A stretch of 64,000 nt of DNA from NCBI RefSeq assembly GCF_020985305.1, contig NZ_CP087588.1:2975501-3039500 (forward strand), given 5' to 3'. Made by a program: the position numbers and the translations under genes. The notes beneath the pieces are model-generated. The model was given only the letters and a program-made list of their open reading frames with translations, did no database searches and was not told the DNA's origin. Shown here piece by piece: positions 55,165 through 63,529 of the stretch (the first letter of the stretch is position 1; each line of letters opens with the position of its first letter). Origin of the DNA: Croceicoccus sp. Ery15 (GTDB taxonomy: Bacteria; Pseudomonadota; Alphaproteobacteria; Sphingomonadales; Sphingomonadaceae).

Positions 55165-57288
55165 TCAGCCCCTTACGTACCGGCCGGGTGCATCCTCTAT
55201 TACCTTGTCGCCGCGTCCGCCGGGCTTGCGCTTGCCGGTCGCATTTGTTTCGCCGTCGTCAAGATCGCGAATCCAGCCCAGCCAGTGGTCCCACCAACTG
55301 CCCGGATTCTCTATTGCCTGCTCTACAAACGAATCGAGCGTCGCTGGCAATGCGCGGGCGGATCCGGCCTTACTTTTCTTGTTGCCAGTTTGCGGTCCGG
55401 TTTCCGGCAGCGTCCAATATTGATATTTCTTCGCCTCGGGCGGGTTCACCACGCCTGCGATATGGCCCGATCCCGCCAGCATGAATTCCATCGGTCCTGA
55501 AAACTGTCCGGTCATCTTCCACACGCTTTGCGGCGGCGCGATATGATCCTCGCGCCCTGCCTGAATATAGCAAGGCGTTTCCACCTTTCGCAGATCGATG
55601 GGCGTACCGTTCAGCGTGATCGCATCGGGGACGACCAGCAGGTTCTGGTGATAGAGCTGCCGCAAATACTCGCGATGGAAACGCGCGGGAAGGTTGGTCC
55701 CGTGCCCGTTCCAGAACAGCAGGTCGAAAGGCTTGTAATCCTCGCCCAGCAGATAGTTGTTGATCACATAGGACCACAGCAGATCTGGGCTGCGCAGCAG
55801 GTTGAACGTCAGCGACAGATAGCGCCCGTCAAGGAAACCCTCGCTGGCCAATGTGTCGACCGCGGCCATCTGTTGCTCGTCGATAAAGGCTTTCAGCTCG
55901 CCCGCTTCGGAAAAATCGACCTGCGCGGTAAAGAACGTGGCCGACGCGACCTTCTCCGCCTCGCCCCGCCGCGCCAGCATGGCGAGCGTTGCCGCCAGCG
56001 TGGTGCCTGCCACGCAATAGCCGATGGTATGGACCGCAGGCACCGTCAGCCGGTCGCGCACCACGTCGATCGCCTCGGCCTGCGCGGCGACGTAATCTTC
56101 CCAGCCGACATCGGCCATCGACGCATCGGCCGATTTCCAGCTGACCATGAACGTGCTGATCCCGTGATCCAGGCACCATTTCACAAAGCTTTTCTTTGGC
56201 GAGAGGTCGAGGATGTAGAACCGGTTTATCCATGGCGGAAAGATCACCAGCGGCACATCCAGCACCTTGTCGGTGACGGGCGTATACTGGATCAGCTGGA
56301 ACAGCTGCGATTCGTAAACGACCTTGCCGGGGGTCGCGGCGATGTTCTCGCCGATGATAAAGGCCTTGTTATCGGTATGGGTCAGCTGCCCCGCCTGAAG
56401 ATCGGCGATGAAATGGGACATCCCTTTCACCAGATTCTCGCCGCCGGTTTCCAGCGTGCGTTCGATCACGACGGGATTGGTCAGCGGGAAATGCGCAGGG
56501 CTCAGCGCTTCGGTCAAAAGGCGGGTGAAAAAGGCCAGCTGCATCTTGCGCTCGGGGGGCAGCCCCTCGGCCTTGGCGGCGGCGTCCATGATCTGTTCGG
56601 CGGCCATCAGATAGGCCTGATGCAGCATTGCGAACACCGGATTGTCGCGCCACAGCGGATCGGCAAAGCGCCGGTCCGAACGTGGCAGACCGAGCAGCCC
56701 GGCTGGTCCGCCTTCCTTGCCGGTGGCCAGCATGAACTGGCCGATCACAGATTCCCATAATGCCAGAATATCGGTGAAGATTTGGCTGCCCGCATCGCCG
56801 TCGGCGGGCATGAACTGCCCCATCCATTGGCCCGCCATATCCATCCAGCGCGCCGGATCGGCCATGCCGCTGGCGGCAAGGGCGGGGTTCTGCTGCGCGA
56901 AATCCTGCCACATGGCGACCAGGCGGGCGGTCACTTCGTTCCAATCTGTGCCTTGACCCTTGGGTGATGCGCCTGTTTCCGTGTCTGCACCGGTCTTACC
57001 GCTGCCGCCCGCGGGCAGAAACGCATCCAGCATCTGCTGCGCCGCTTCGGATTGCAGTGCAAGCATGTCGCGCAGCGGACCCCCCATAAGATCCGCAAAC
57101 GGACCCGCCAGCAGCGACGGGGGCAGCGTCGCCGTTTCGGCGGCAGCTTTCGGCTGGCTGGCTTCGGGACGGACGTCTTCGGGCTTTGCCTTGGCGGCAG
57201 CCGGTTTCGGCTTGCGCCCGGGCCGCTCTGCCTTGGGTCCGCCAGCCGGTTTGCCCGTCTTGGGTCCGCTTCGCTGCTTCGTGGCCAT
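55165..57288 (-). CDS. phaC: Class I polyhydroxyalkanoate synthase PhaC
   Basis: 707 residues, longer than the usual 560-600. The lipase-like box G-Y-C-V-A-G-T carries the catalytic Cys425; the Asp in A-G-R-E-D-H-I and the His in G-S-G-H-I-A-G complete the triad. W-W-D-H-W and V-W-x-M block residues of the family are present. It polymerises 3-hydroxyacyl-CoA on granule surfaces. Residues 2-50 form a Lys/Pro/Ala-rich extension absent from typical enzymes. The ATG at 57288 has GGGAAGGATG upstream. The phasin gene follows, so both may share regulation. Confidence 0.94.
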   Translation of the reverse strand: MATKQRSGPKTGKPAGGPKAERPGRKPKPAAAKAKPEDVRPEASQPKAAAETATLPPSLLAGPFADLMGGPLRDMLALQSEAAQQMLDAFLPAGGSGKTGADTETGASPKGQGTDWNEVTARLVAMWQDFAQQNPALAASGMADPARWMDMAGQWMGQFMPADGDAGSQIFTDILALWESVIGQFMLATGKEGGPAGLLGLPRSDRRFADPLWRDNPVFAMLHQAYLMAAEQIMDAAAKAEGLPPERKMQLAFFTRLLTEALSPAHFPLTNPVVIERTLETGGENLVKGMSHFIADLQAGQLTHTDNKAFIIGENIAATPGKVVYESQLFQLIQYTPVTDKVLDVPLVIFPPWINRFYILDLSPKKSFVKWCLDHGISTFMVSWKSADASMADVGWEDYVAAQAEAIDVVRDRLTVPAVHTIGYCVAGTTLAATLAMLARRGEAEKVASATFFTAQVDFSEAGELKAFIDEQQMAAVDTLASEGFLDGRYLSLTFNLLRSPDLLWSYVINNYLLGEDYKPFDLLFWNGHGTNLPARFHREYLRQLYHQNLLVVPDAITLNGTPIDLRKVETPCYIQAGREDHIAPPQSVWKMTGQFSGPMEFMLAGSGHIAGVVNPPEAKKYQYWTLPETGPQTGNKKSKAGSARALPATLDSFVEQAIENPGSWWDHWLGWIRDLDDGETNATGKRKPGGRGDKVIEDAPGRYVRG

Positions 57289-57493
57289 GGCATCCTTCCC
57301 GAGGGTTGCGCGTGTCTGTCGCCGATAGCTTAGACTGATGCGGCTTGCGCAGCAAAATGGCAACAGCATCATCGGTTTTGCGTAACATCGCGGCGCGAAT
57401 TGCCTTGCGGCGGGAATATTCTGCAAGCATGGGCAACATCGGCGCGGGCCCGAAGTTTTCAGCCGCGCATCAATGCCTATGGACAAGAGAGAG

Positions 57494-58684
57494 ATGAGTC
57501 AGGACTTTTACCGCATCAAACGCCTTCCCCCCTATGTCATCGCAGAGGTGAACGACATGCGGGCTGCGGCGCGTCGAGCGGGCAAGGACATCATCGATCT
57601 TGGCATGGGGAATCCCGATCTGCCGCCGCCCGCGCATGTGATCGACAAATTGTGCGAAGTCGCGCGCAAGCCCGATGCCCATGGCTATTCGCAGTCCAAG
57701 GGCATTCCGGGGCTGCGCCGCGCACAGGCGAATTACTATGCCAACCGCTTCAACGTAGAGCTCGATCCCGAGCGTGAGATCGTCGTCACCATGGGGTCAA
57801 AGGAAGGGCTGGCCAGCCTTGCCACCGCGATCACCGCGCCGGGCGACGTGGTGCTGGCTCCCAACCCATCATACCCGATCCACACTTTCGGATTCATCAT
57901 CGCGGGCGCAACCATTCGCGAAGTGCCGACCACGCCGGACGAACGGTACTGGAAGGCGCTGGAATCCGCGATGCGCCACACCGTGCCGCGCCCGACCGTG
58001 CTGATCGTGAACTATCCCTCGAACCCCACGGCAGAGACGGTCGATCTCGCCTTTTACGAGCGGCTGGTCGCATGGGCGAAGGAGAACAATGTCTATATCG
58101 TCTCCGACCTTGCCTATTCGGAGCTGTATTACGACGGCAATCCCACGCGCTCGATCCTCGAAGTGCCGGGGGCCAAGGATGTCGCGGTCGAGTTCACCTC
58201 GATGTCCAAAACCTATTCCATGGCGGGCTGGCGCATGGGTTTTGCCGTGGGCAACCGCGAACTGATCGCCGCGCTGACGCGTGTAAAAAGCTATCTGGAT
58301 TACGGCGCGTTCACGCCCATTCAAGCGGCGGCCTGCGCGGCACTGAACGGGCCGCAGGACATTGTCGAAAAGAACCGCCAGCTGTATCAGGCGCGGCGCG
58401 ACGTAATGGTCGAAGCGTTCGGACGCGCGGGCTGGGAGATTCCCCCGCCGCCTGCATCGATGTTCGCATGGGCGCCGCTGCCGCCCGCGCTGAAAGACAT
58501 GGGCAGCCTGGAATTTTCCAAGCAATTGCTCACCCATGCCGAAGTCGCGGTGGCACCGGGCGTCGGCTATGGCGAACAGGGCGAGGGTTTTGTCCGCATC
58601 GCCATGGTGGAAAACGAACAGCGTCTGCGTCAGGCCGCCCGCAACATCAAACGGTGGTTCCGCACGATGGGCATGAACGTCTAG
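57494..58684 (+). CDS. alaC: Class I/II aminotransferase, AlaC-like
   Basis: 396 residues. D-L-G-M-G-N-P-D-L-P, V-T-M-G-S-K-E-G-L, Y-P-S-N-P-T, D-L-A-Y and the PLP lysine in S-M-S-K-T-Y-S-M-A-G-W-R mark fold-type I aminotransferases of the AlaC (glutamate-pyruvate) / LL-DAP type. AlaC is favoured by the start Y-R-I-K-R-L-P-P-Y-V. AAGAGAGAG precedes the ATG at 57494; ATGs at 57473 and 57479 are possible but have no ribosome site. It is divergent from phaC. An insertion sequence lies just downstream. Confidence 0.92.
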   Translation: MSQDFYRIKRLPPYVIAEVNDMRAAARRAGKDIIDLGMGNPDLPPPAHVIDKLCEVARKPDAHGYSQSKGIPGLRRAQANYYANRFNVELDPEREIVVTMGSKEGLASLATAITAPGDVVLAPNPSYPIHTFGFIIAGATIREVPTTPDERYWKALESAMRHTVPRPTVLIVNYPSNPTAETVDLAFYERLVAWAKENNVYIVSDLAYSELYYDGNPTRSILEVPGAKDVAVEFTSMSKTYSMAGWRMGFAVGNRELIAALTRVKSYLDYGAFTPIQAAACAALNGPQDIVEKNRQLYQARRDVMVEAFGRAGWEIPPPPASMFAWAPLPPALKDMGSLEFSKQLLTHAEVAVAPGVGYGEQGEGFVRIAMVENEQRLRQAARNIKRWFRTMGMNV

Positions 58685-58809
58685 CCCGTCCTATTCATGA
58701 GGCTACCGCTTCGTGTTGTTCGGACGGCGATGTGGCGGTGCCTGATTGATCAAGGCGCACGCCTCCACCGGCGTTTTTCACCGCGGCAGGAGCAATGGGC
58801 TTTTCGAGG

Positions 58810-60268
58810 TTGATGGACTGGGGCTCAGGGGTTCGGCGGCACCGCCGCTCTTGCTATGTGGGCGCTGGTCGCAGACTGGTGGTGATGGCCTTGAACACAC
58901 CGGCATCCGGGCAAGCCGAAGCGAAGGCGACGCGGATACGCGTGGCGGTTTCGATGACGCGGGCAGCGACCTTGAGCAGGCGCAGGCGCAGCGTGGCGAA
59001 CTCGGCGGTGGCGAGTGCGGTGGCTCTTGGGATTTCCTGCTGGATTCGCCACAGGAGCCAGTATGCGGCGGTGTGCAGGATGAGGCGCATCTGGTTGGCG
59101 CCCGCCGAGCGGCACGAGGTGCGATCGCTGGCGAGCTGGCTCTTGTGGCGCTTGATCAGGTTCTCGGCCTGACCGCGGGCGCAGTACAGCGTGTCGTAGA
59201 TGTGCTCGGCCGAGCCTTCGGTCAGCGAGGTGACGACATAGCGGATGTCCATGCCCATCGTACTGGCCTCGATCCGGGCGACGACGCGGCGCTGGCACTT
59301 CCAGCTTTTGGCCCCGTAGCGGGTCTCGGCATAGGTGCGCAGGACCGGGTACTGGCGCTGAGCGCGTTTGACCGCACAGGCATCGGCGGCAACGACGATT
59401 TCGGGATGGGCACGCAGCACGGCGTTGGTCGGCAGACCAAATACGTAATCGACGCCGGTCGCCTCGCACAACGTCATGACCTCGGGCCGCCCATAGTGCC
59501 CGTCGCCGCGGATGGTGATGTGGGTATCGGGCCAGTGCCGCCGAAGATGGCGCACCAGGCGCCGAATGTGTCCGGCAGCCTCGGCGCCCGACGGTGTCTT
59601 GCCGGCGCGCAGCAGCATTGCCACCGGCCGACCGGTGGCGGTGTCGTAGACATGAATCGGCAGGAAGCAGCGCTCCCCGTGATGACCGTTCCAGAACGAG
59701 AGTTGCTGATAGCCGTGCACGACATCACAGGTGTCATCGATATCCAGCGTCACCGCCGCCGGCGCGGCGGGATAGCTGGCGCAGTAGATGTCGATCATCG
59801 CGGCCATCATCCTGGCCAACTCGCGCGTAGTCGGCGCATTTTCCCACCGGCTCATGGTCGGTTGGCTCGCAAGCCCCACGCCCGATCCCGGCAGCTTGCC
59901 CAGCGCCAGGCGGAAGCCCGGATCGTCGCGCAGAGCGTCGAGATCATCGGCGTCCTCATAGCCACAGCTGATCGCAAAGATGCGGGCGCGCAGGATATCG
60001 TCGAGGTGATGCACCACTCTGCCCGGGTCACGCGGATCGGAAATGCAGGCTGCAAGCCGCTGGCAGATCCCCATCGCTCGTTCGGCCTGTGCCAGCAGCA
60101 ACACGCCGCCATCCGAGGTAAGCCGGCCGCCGTCGAAAGCGGCTGTGACTTTCTTGCGGCCGACTGCTGGGAATCCAAATGCGCTTGCGATATCGTTGTT
60201 CATGCGGGGGTGACCTGTGGCATTTTCTGCCCTGCGGCAGGTTCGGCTTAGACACCCAGTTCCTAATT
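58810..60268. mobile_element. IS1380-family insertion sequence
   Basis: A complete transposase gene with short flanks. Candidate ends are imperfect inverted repeats sharing a GGA-CTGGG core: near 58811-58830 on the plus strand and 60249-60266 on the minus strand. Exact ends and target duplication could not be fixed by eye, so the borders are approximate. It lies between alaC and tRNA-Cys. Confidence 0.6.
58854..60203 (-). CDS. IS1380-family transposase
   Basis: 449 residues, apparently intact. The N-terminal block F-D-G-G-R-L-T-S-D-G-G-V-L-L-L and DDE residues in L-D-I-D-D-T (first Asp), R-G-D-G-H-Y-G (second Asp) and Q-A-E-N-L-I-K-R-H-K (Glu) match the family. A C-terminal helix bundle follows. 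No frameshift or stop interrupts it, so the element may be active. It has no passenger gene. Confidence 0.92.
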   Translation of the reverse strand: MNNDIASAFGFPAVGRKKVTAAFDGGRLTSDGGVLLLAQAERAMGICQRLAACISDPRDPGRVVHHLDDILRARIFAISCGYEDADDLDALRDDPGFRLALGKLPGSGVGLASQPTMSRWENAPTTRELARMMAAMIDIYCASYPAAPAAVTLDIDDTCDVVHGYQQLSFWNGHHGERCFLPIHVYDTATGRPVAMLLRAGKTPSGAEAAGHIRRLVRHLRRHWPDTHITIRGDGHYGRPEVMTLCEATGVDYVFGLPTNAVLRAHPEIVVAADACAVKRAQRQYPVLRTYAETRYGAKSWKCQRRVVARIEASTMGMDIRYVVTSLTEGSAEHIYDTLYCARGQAENLIKRHKSQLASDRTSCRSAGANQMRLILHTAAYWLLWRIQQEIPRATALATAEFATLRLRLLKVAARVIETATRIRVAFASACPDAGVFKAITTSLRPAPT

Positions 60269-60358
60269 CAGATCAGAGGCTTAGGCCACTCCCGCTAACC
60301 CTTTAGGACCGGTTTGGTGAATACGACGGGCTAGATTGATCTTTGCCCGATCCTTTTT

Positions 60359-60402
60359 GCCCTTCTGCCCGATTTGCATGATTGTCATGCGGGCAGAAGG
60401 GC
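60359..60402. repeat. Long perfect-arm palindrome upstream of tRNA-Cys
   Basis: GCCCTTCTGCCCG (60359-60371) is the exact reverse complement of CGGGCAGAAGGGC (60390-60402). Inside it GCATGA and TCATGC form a second stem, leaving five unpaired bases on the left. No T tract follows on either strand, so it is not an ordinary terminator. It may be a REP-like element or a protein site. Confidence 0.75.
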
Positions 60403-60446
60403 GCTAGGGGCGCTTTCCTCACACCACATGCCCTTGCGCATACAGG

Positions 60447-60520
60447 GGCCCGATGGCGGAGTGGTGACGCAGCGGACTGCAAATCCGTATACGCCGGTTC
60501 GATTCCGGCTCGGGCCTCCA
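60447..60520 (+). tRNA. tRNA-Cys (anticodon GCA)
   Basis: The 74-base cloverleaf has acceptor GGCCCGA pairing with TCGGGCC, discriminator T and encoded CCA. The anticodon loop CTGCAAA gives GCA. The T arm contains GGTTCGATTCC. Confidence 0.97.
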
Positions 60521-60597
60521 TTATGCGCACGGCATCTTTACGCCTTGCCGCCCGCAGAACTTGCGGGTAACGGGCGCAAGGAACAGCATGGGTTTGG

Positions 60598-60673
60598 GCC
60601 GCTTTAGCTCAGTTGGTAGAGCATCGCATTCGTAATGCGGGGGCCACAGGTTCGAGTCCTGTAAGCGGCACCA
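60598..60673 (+). tRNA. tRNA-Thr (anticodon CGT)
   Basis: The 76-base cloverleaf has acceptor GCCGCTT pairing with AAGCGGC, discriminator A and encoded CCA. The anticodon loop TTCGTAA gives CGT, reading ACG. The D arm TAGCTCAGTTGGTAGAGC and T arm GGTTCGAGTCC are standard. It may be co-transcribed with tRNA-Cys, 77 bases upstream. The sequence to the right changes character. Confidence 0.96.
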
Positions 60674-60810
60674 TCCTTCCCAAAGCATGATACGCCTTAG
60701 TGCGTCGGCGGTTGCTGGCGAACGAGCCTCGCCGTGGGTTCAGGCTGGGTGGCGTCTGAAAGTGGGTGTGAGCAGGAAGTAAGGCTCACCCACACTATAC
60801 CGCAACGAAA

Positions 60811-61182
60811 TCAGTCCCCGGTTTGCCAGCCTCGTTTAGCGGCTTCCGCCCATATGTCGCCCTGAGTGCGTACCAAGCGGTAGATGCGAGTTGTTGGGTG
60901 ATAAGCGTCGTGATCTACTATGAGGAATGCGTCTCGATCTCCGCATGCAAGCCAATAGTTTACTCCTCCTGGGCCGGGGTCAAAGATTTGAATTACGCCA
61001 TCGGGCCGGTTCTGGCGTTCGGCAAAAACACGACCATAGTCGAGGTAGAGAATAGAAAGCGCTGTGGGCTGAACTTCAACCGAAAATGCGACTTCAGCGT
61101 CTCGGTCGGTCGGTAAATAAGAATAGAATCCCGCGCATGGGGAAGCTGTGGAGAGTGCCGCAGCAAGAGCGAAGACGATCAT
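60811..61182 (-). CDS. Exported protein of unknown function
   Basis: 123 residues with a short N-terminal hydrophobic segment (M-I-V-F-A-L-A-A-A-L-S-T-A-S) that looks like a signal peptide. The remainder has two Cys residues (C-A-G-F and L-A-C-G-D), a strand-rich middle and a C-terminal helix ending R-G-W-Q-T-G-D. No family is recognised. It starts five bases after the stop of the PH-domain gene, so the two form a unit. Confidence 0.65.
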   Translation of the reverse strand: MIVFALAAALSTASPCAGFYSYLPTDRDAEVAFSVEVQPTALSILYLDYGRVFAERQNRPDGVIQIFDPGPGGVNYWLACGDRDAFLIVDHDAYHPTTRIYRLVRTQGDIWAEAAKRGWQTGD

Positions 61183-61187
61183 GTGAG

Positions 61188-61559
61188 TTACAAGACCTGA
61201 CCGAGATAGTCTGCAAGCTTCTTTATATCGAAACCTTTTGTGAACTGCATTTCCGCTCGTCCCCAGCCTGACCCATAGACTTTCAATTCAGCATCAAGAT
61301 CGAACGTGCCCGAATTTTCGATCGAGAAAGCCGTTATTGACCGCAAAGGCAGCGAAGCAAATTCTATTTTTTTCCCGGTGATTCCCTGCCGATTTACGAT
61401 CACGATTCGCTTGTTCGTGAAGACAGCGCCGTCTCTCAGTCCCTTTGTTGCTATTAATATTTCTTCGCCGGAAACGAGAAGCGGACGCACCAGATCTGCC
61501 GTGACTCCGCCATCACGCTCGTCTCCCAGAAATAAGCCTGTAAATAGTACCTCAGACAT
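61188..61559 (-). CDS. Bacterial PH-domain protein (bPH_1-like)
   Basis: 123 residues. The block A-V-F-T-N-K-R-I-V-I-V-N, then I-E-F-A-S-L-P-L-R-S-I-T-A-F-S-I-E-N and a C-terminal helix D-I-K-K-L-A-D-Y-L-G, matches the bPH_1 (PF08000, YvbH-like) fold. Ligands and function are unknown; these are usually cytosolic. The ATG at 61559 has AAAGGGGAG upstream. It is followed immediately by the exported-protein gene. Confidence 0.75.
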   Translation of the reverse strand: MSEVLFTGLFLGDERDGGVTADLVRPLLVSGEEILIATKGLRDGAVFTNKRIVIVNRQGITGKKIEFASLPLRSITAFSIENSGTFDLDAELKVYGSGWGRAEMQFTKGFDIKKLADYLGQVL

Positions 61560-61732
61560 AGTGCGCTCCCCTTTATCAAGTCGGCATTGGGATCAACAAT
61601 CGCCGAATGCGTCCTCTCGGCACAGCGATATGCTGCATCTTCTGAATGCGCAAAGCCAGCCATCTTATATGAACAGGCAGCAGGCGCACGTGAGAGCCCT
61701 ATTGCGATCCCACTGAACTGGCGGCAAAGCTT

Positions 61733-61926
61733 GTCTCGCCTTCCGTGAAAGCCGGAAGGTGGGGCGTGGAAACCTCAAATCACTAGGAACTCGGCACCGA
61801 TTATCGGGGCCGGGTGGCATACACGTATGTCCAGCCGGTAACGGTAAAGGTGTGTGCGCCTGATCCTAGTGACGGGTTTCCAACATCCGGCTTCGGCCGT
61901 CGCTCCGAGAGGTACATAGGGGCGGC
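61733..61926. ncRNA. Candidate structured RNA in a gene-free stretch
   Basis: The 506 bases between 61560 and 62065 hold no convincing gene but several stems. 61733-61745 pairs with 61753-61765 (13 pairs, three G-U). 61768-61774 pairs with 61875-61881 and 61780-61788 with 61864-61872 (16 pairs closing a 75-base domain with its own hairpin). 61888-61899 is a C(UUCG)G hairpin. 61899-61906 pairs with 61919-61926 (two G-U). G-U pairs suggest RNA rather than DNA structure, most simply a plus-strand transcript. No known family is recognised. Confidence 0.4.
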
Positions 61927-62065
61927 TGGAAGGTTGAAGCCAACAATCGCTCTGCAACAGGGGGGCGAGATCCATGCGCGATCAGCAAGTTAGGGGGTCA
62001 GCTTTTTGCTGTCTGTTCGCCTGCGCCCATCGGGCCGGGACATCTCAAAATGGAAAGGACAGCAT

Positions 62066-62623
62066 ATGATTGATGATAATGCGCTCGCCAGCATCGAGCG
62101 ACTTCATAAGATGAAGACCGAAGGCATCATCACCGAAGCCGACTTCGAAAAGGCGAAATCCGAAATCCTCAGCGGTCAGACCAGGGCAACGACAAGTAAA
62201 CCTACTGTTGCGAGTCCTTCTGAAGCGCCGAAACCTGAAGACTTGATCGAGTGGGCGCTTTTACCGCTAAAGCGCTATGCCGACTTCAAAGGGCGCTCTG
62301 GACGAAGGGAATTCTGGAGTTTCCATATTCCGCTGATCATCGCGCTGATGATCACGGCCAGTGGAGCGGGGTCGAGCGACTGGGGATATGAGGGGGTGAC
62401 TGCCAGCAGCGCGTTTTTCATGCTTATGTTCATTATCGTACTTCTAGGGTCGATTGTTCCGGTTCTAGCCCTTCAGGTTCGCCGGTTTCACGACATGGAT
62501 AAGAGCGGTCTTTTGGCGCTGCTGAACCTCATTCCATATTTTGGCCTCTTGGTTGTGTATGTCATGATGATGCTCCCCGGTACCGAAGGCGACAACCAAT
62601 ACGGTCCGGCCCCATTGGGTTGA
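62066..62623 (+). CDS. SHOCT-DUF805 membrane protein
   Basis: 185 residues. Residues 5-34 form a SHOCT-like helix pair (L-H-K-M-K-T-E-G-I-I-T-E-A-D-F-E-K-A-K). After a Ser/Pro linker, DUF805 spans about 65-185 with Y-A-D-F-K-G-R-S-G-R-R-E-F-W, three membrane helices and V-R-R-F-H-D-M-D-K-S-G. The family's function is unknown. The ATG at 62066 has AAAGGA upstream. It is 50 bases ahead of another small membrane-protein gene. Confidence 0.85.
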   Translation: MIDDNALASIERLHKMKTEGIITEADFEKAKSEILSGQTRATTSKPTVASPSEAPKPEDLIEWALLPLKRYADFKGRSGRREFWSFHIPLIIALMITASGAGSSDWGYEGVTASSAFFMLMFIIVLLGSIVPVLALQVRRFHDMDKSGLLALLNLIPYFGLLVVYVMMMLPGTEGDNQYGPAPLG

Positions 62624-62673
62624 GCTTTTTCGCTTTCCACCATGCACCCTCGACCAAAATCAGGAATTACGCC

Positions 62674-62925
62674 ATGACCACGATCCTTATCGTCGGCATA
62701 ATCGTGCTCGGCATTCTCCATTATCTGTATCCGGAGCACCGCAAGAAGGTCAGGATCCCGATCGTGATCTTGATCGGTATCGTATTGCTGACGTTCGCAT
62801 CACCTTCATTCAAATGCGCTATTAACCTGCCGCCGCGTTCGATCGCGACGCTAGATTGGGACAACATTAGCTACGGGCATCGCATATGCATGCTCAACCA
62901 TCGATTGAGCGGTATAAGAGACTAG
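62674..62925 (+). CDS. Small two-helix membrane protein
   Basis: 83 residues with hydrophobic helices at about 3-17 and 26-44, separated by a basic loop (H-R-K-K-V-R). The polar C-terminal half contains two Cys residues. No family is recognised. CAGGAATT lies before the ATG at 62674. It probably shares a transcript with the DUF805 gene and ends 48 bases before a terminator-like hairpin. Confidence 0.55.
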   Translation: MTTILIVGIIVLGILHYLYPEHRKKVRIPIVILIGIVLLTFASPSFKCAINLPPRSIATLDWDNISYGHRICMLNHRLSGIRD

Positions 62926-62973
62926 CGACCACACAATCACGGCGCGGTAGTTCTGCCGCCACCTGCACCCACT

Positions 62974-63004
62974 AAGCCCTCGGATAATTTCCGCGGGCTT
63001 TTTT
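62974..63004 (+). terminator. Terminator-like hairpin 24 bases before the next start codon
   Basis: AAGCCCTCGG (62974-62983) pairs with CCGCGGGCTT (62991-63000) with one mismatch, followed by TTTT. The T run lies so close to the following ribosome site (AAAAGGAAAA) that it may work as an attenuator rather than a simple end. Confidence 0.75.
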
Positions 63005-63027
63005 GATTCCAGCAAAAGGAAAACCCC

Positions 63028-63432
63028 ATGCACTATATCCGCACGGCGGAGGCGATGGCGCGCGTTCTCGACACGCAGCTTGAGCCCGAACTGACCAAAA
63101 TCCTGTCAGAACATCAGGAACGGCTTGCCGCCTACTACGACTTTCCGTTCGAAGACCTGGCCGAATTCCTGATTGTCGAAGGCGGCGAAACGCTGGCCGA
63201 CACTGAAGCAGCCTACGGGCGGCGGCTGGTCGAGAGCGACACCTTTATCATGCCGGTGGAACTGGCATTTCGGCACAGCAGATGGATTGAAGTGGTATTC
63301 ATCCTGTCTGACGATGGCTTCGGCTTGGTCTTGCTGGCCGAGACGGGCGAGGGCACCGACGCTTTGCTGCTGTCTGCCTGTCAGCAAGCCCTCACAGAAC
63401 GTGAAAACTTCGATCCCGGCCATGATGGCTGA
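63028..63432 (+). CDS. Unknown small acidic protein, paralogue A
   Basis: 134 residues, no membrane segment. The N-terminal helix L-E-P-E-L-T-K-I-L-S-E-H-Q-E-R leads to F-L-I-V-E-G-G-E-T-L-A-D-T-E, and a later block reads W-I-E-V-V-F-I-L-S-D-D-G-F-G-L-V-L-L, closing with a helix A-C-Q-Q-A-L. The same skeleton recurs in the gene at 63530, so the two are tandem paralogues. No known family is recognised. AAAAGGAAAA lies before the ATG. Confidence 0.72.
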   Translation: MHYIRTAEAMARVLDTQLEPELTKILSEHQERLAAYYDFPFEDLAEFLIVEGGETLADTEAAYGRRLVESDTFIMPVELAFRHSRWIEVVFILSDDGFGLVLLAETGEGTDALLLSACQQALTERENFDPGHDG

Positions 63433-63489
63433 ATAAGCTTTGTGCCGGTGACTTCCCTGCTGACCGGTTCTCCAATTGCAAACCCATAC

Positions 63490-63512
63490 AGCGCCTTACG
63501 GGCGCTTTTTTT
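63490..63512 (+). terminator. Second terminator-like hairpin just before a start codon
   Basis: AGCGCC (63490-63495) pairs with GGCGCT (63501-63506), followed by a seven-T run ending at 63512. The next ATG is 18 bases on, with GGAAGGAA between. This repeats the arrangement before paralogue A. Confidence 0.75.
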
Positions 63513-63529
63513 ATGGAAGGAATACACCC

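Noticed and set aside
60359..60402. Terminator for the insertion sequence
   Set aside because: T residues precede rather than follow the stem on the plus strand, and the minus strand has an A run after it.
60598..60700. Direct repeat of the tRNA-Thr 3' end as an attachment site
   Set aside because: No second copy of the T-arm/acceptor sequence was found between 60.7 and 64 kb. It may lie beyond the window.
61733..61765. Group II intron domain V
   Set aside because: Length and a GAAA-containing loop are suggestive, but the AGC triad and two-base bulge are missing and no reverse transcriptase gene is nearby.
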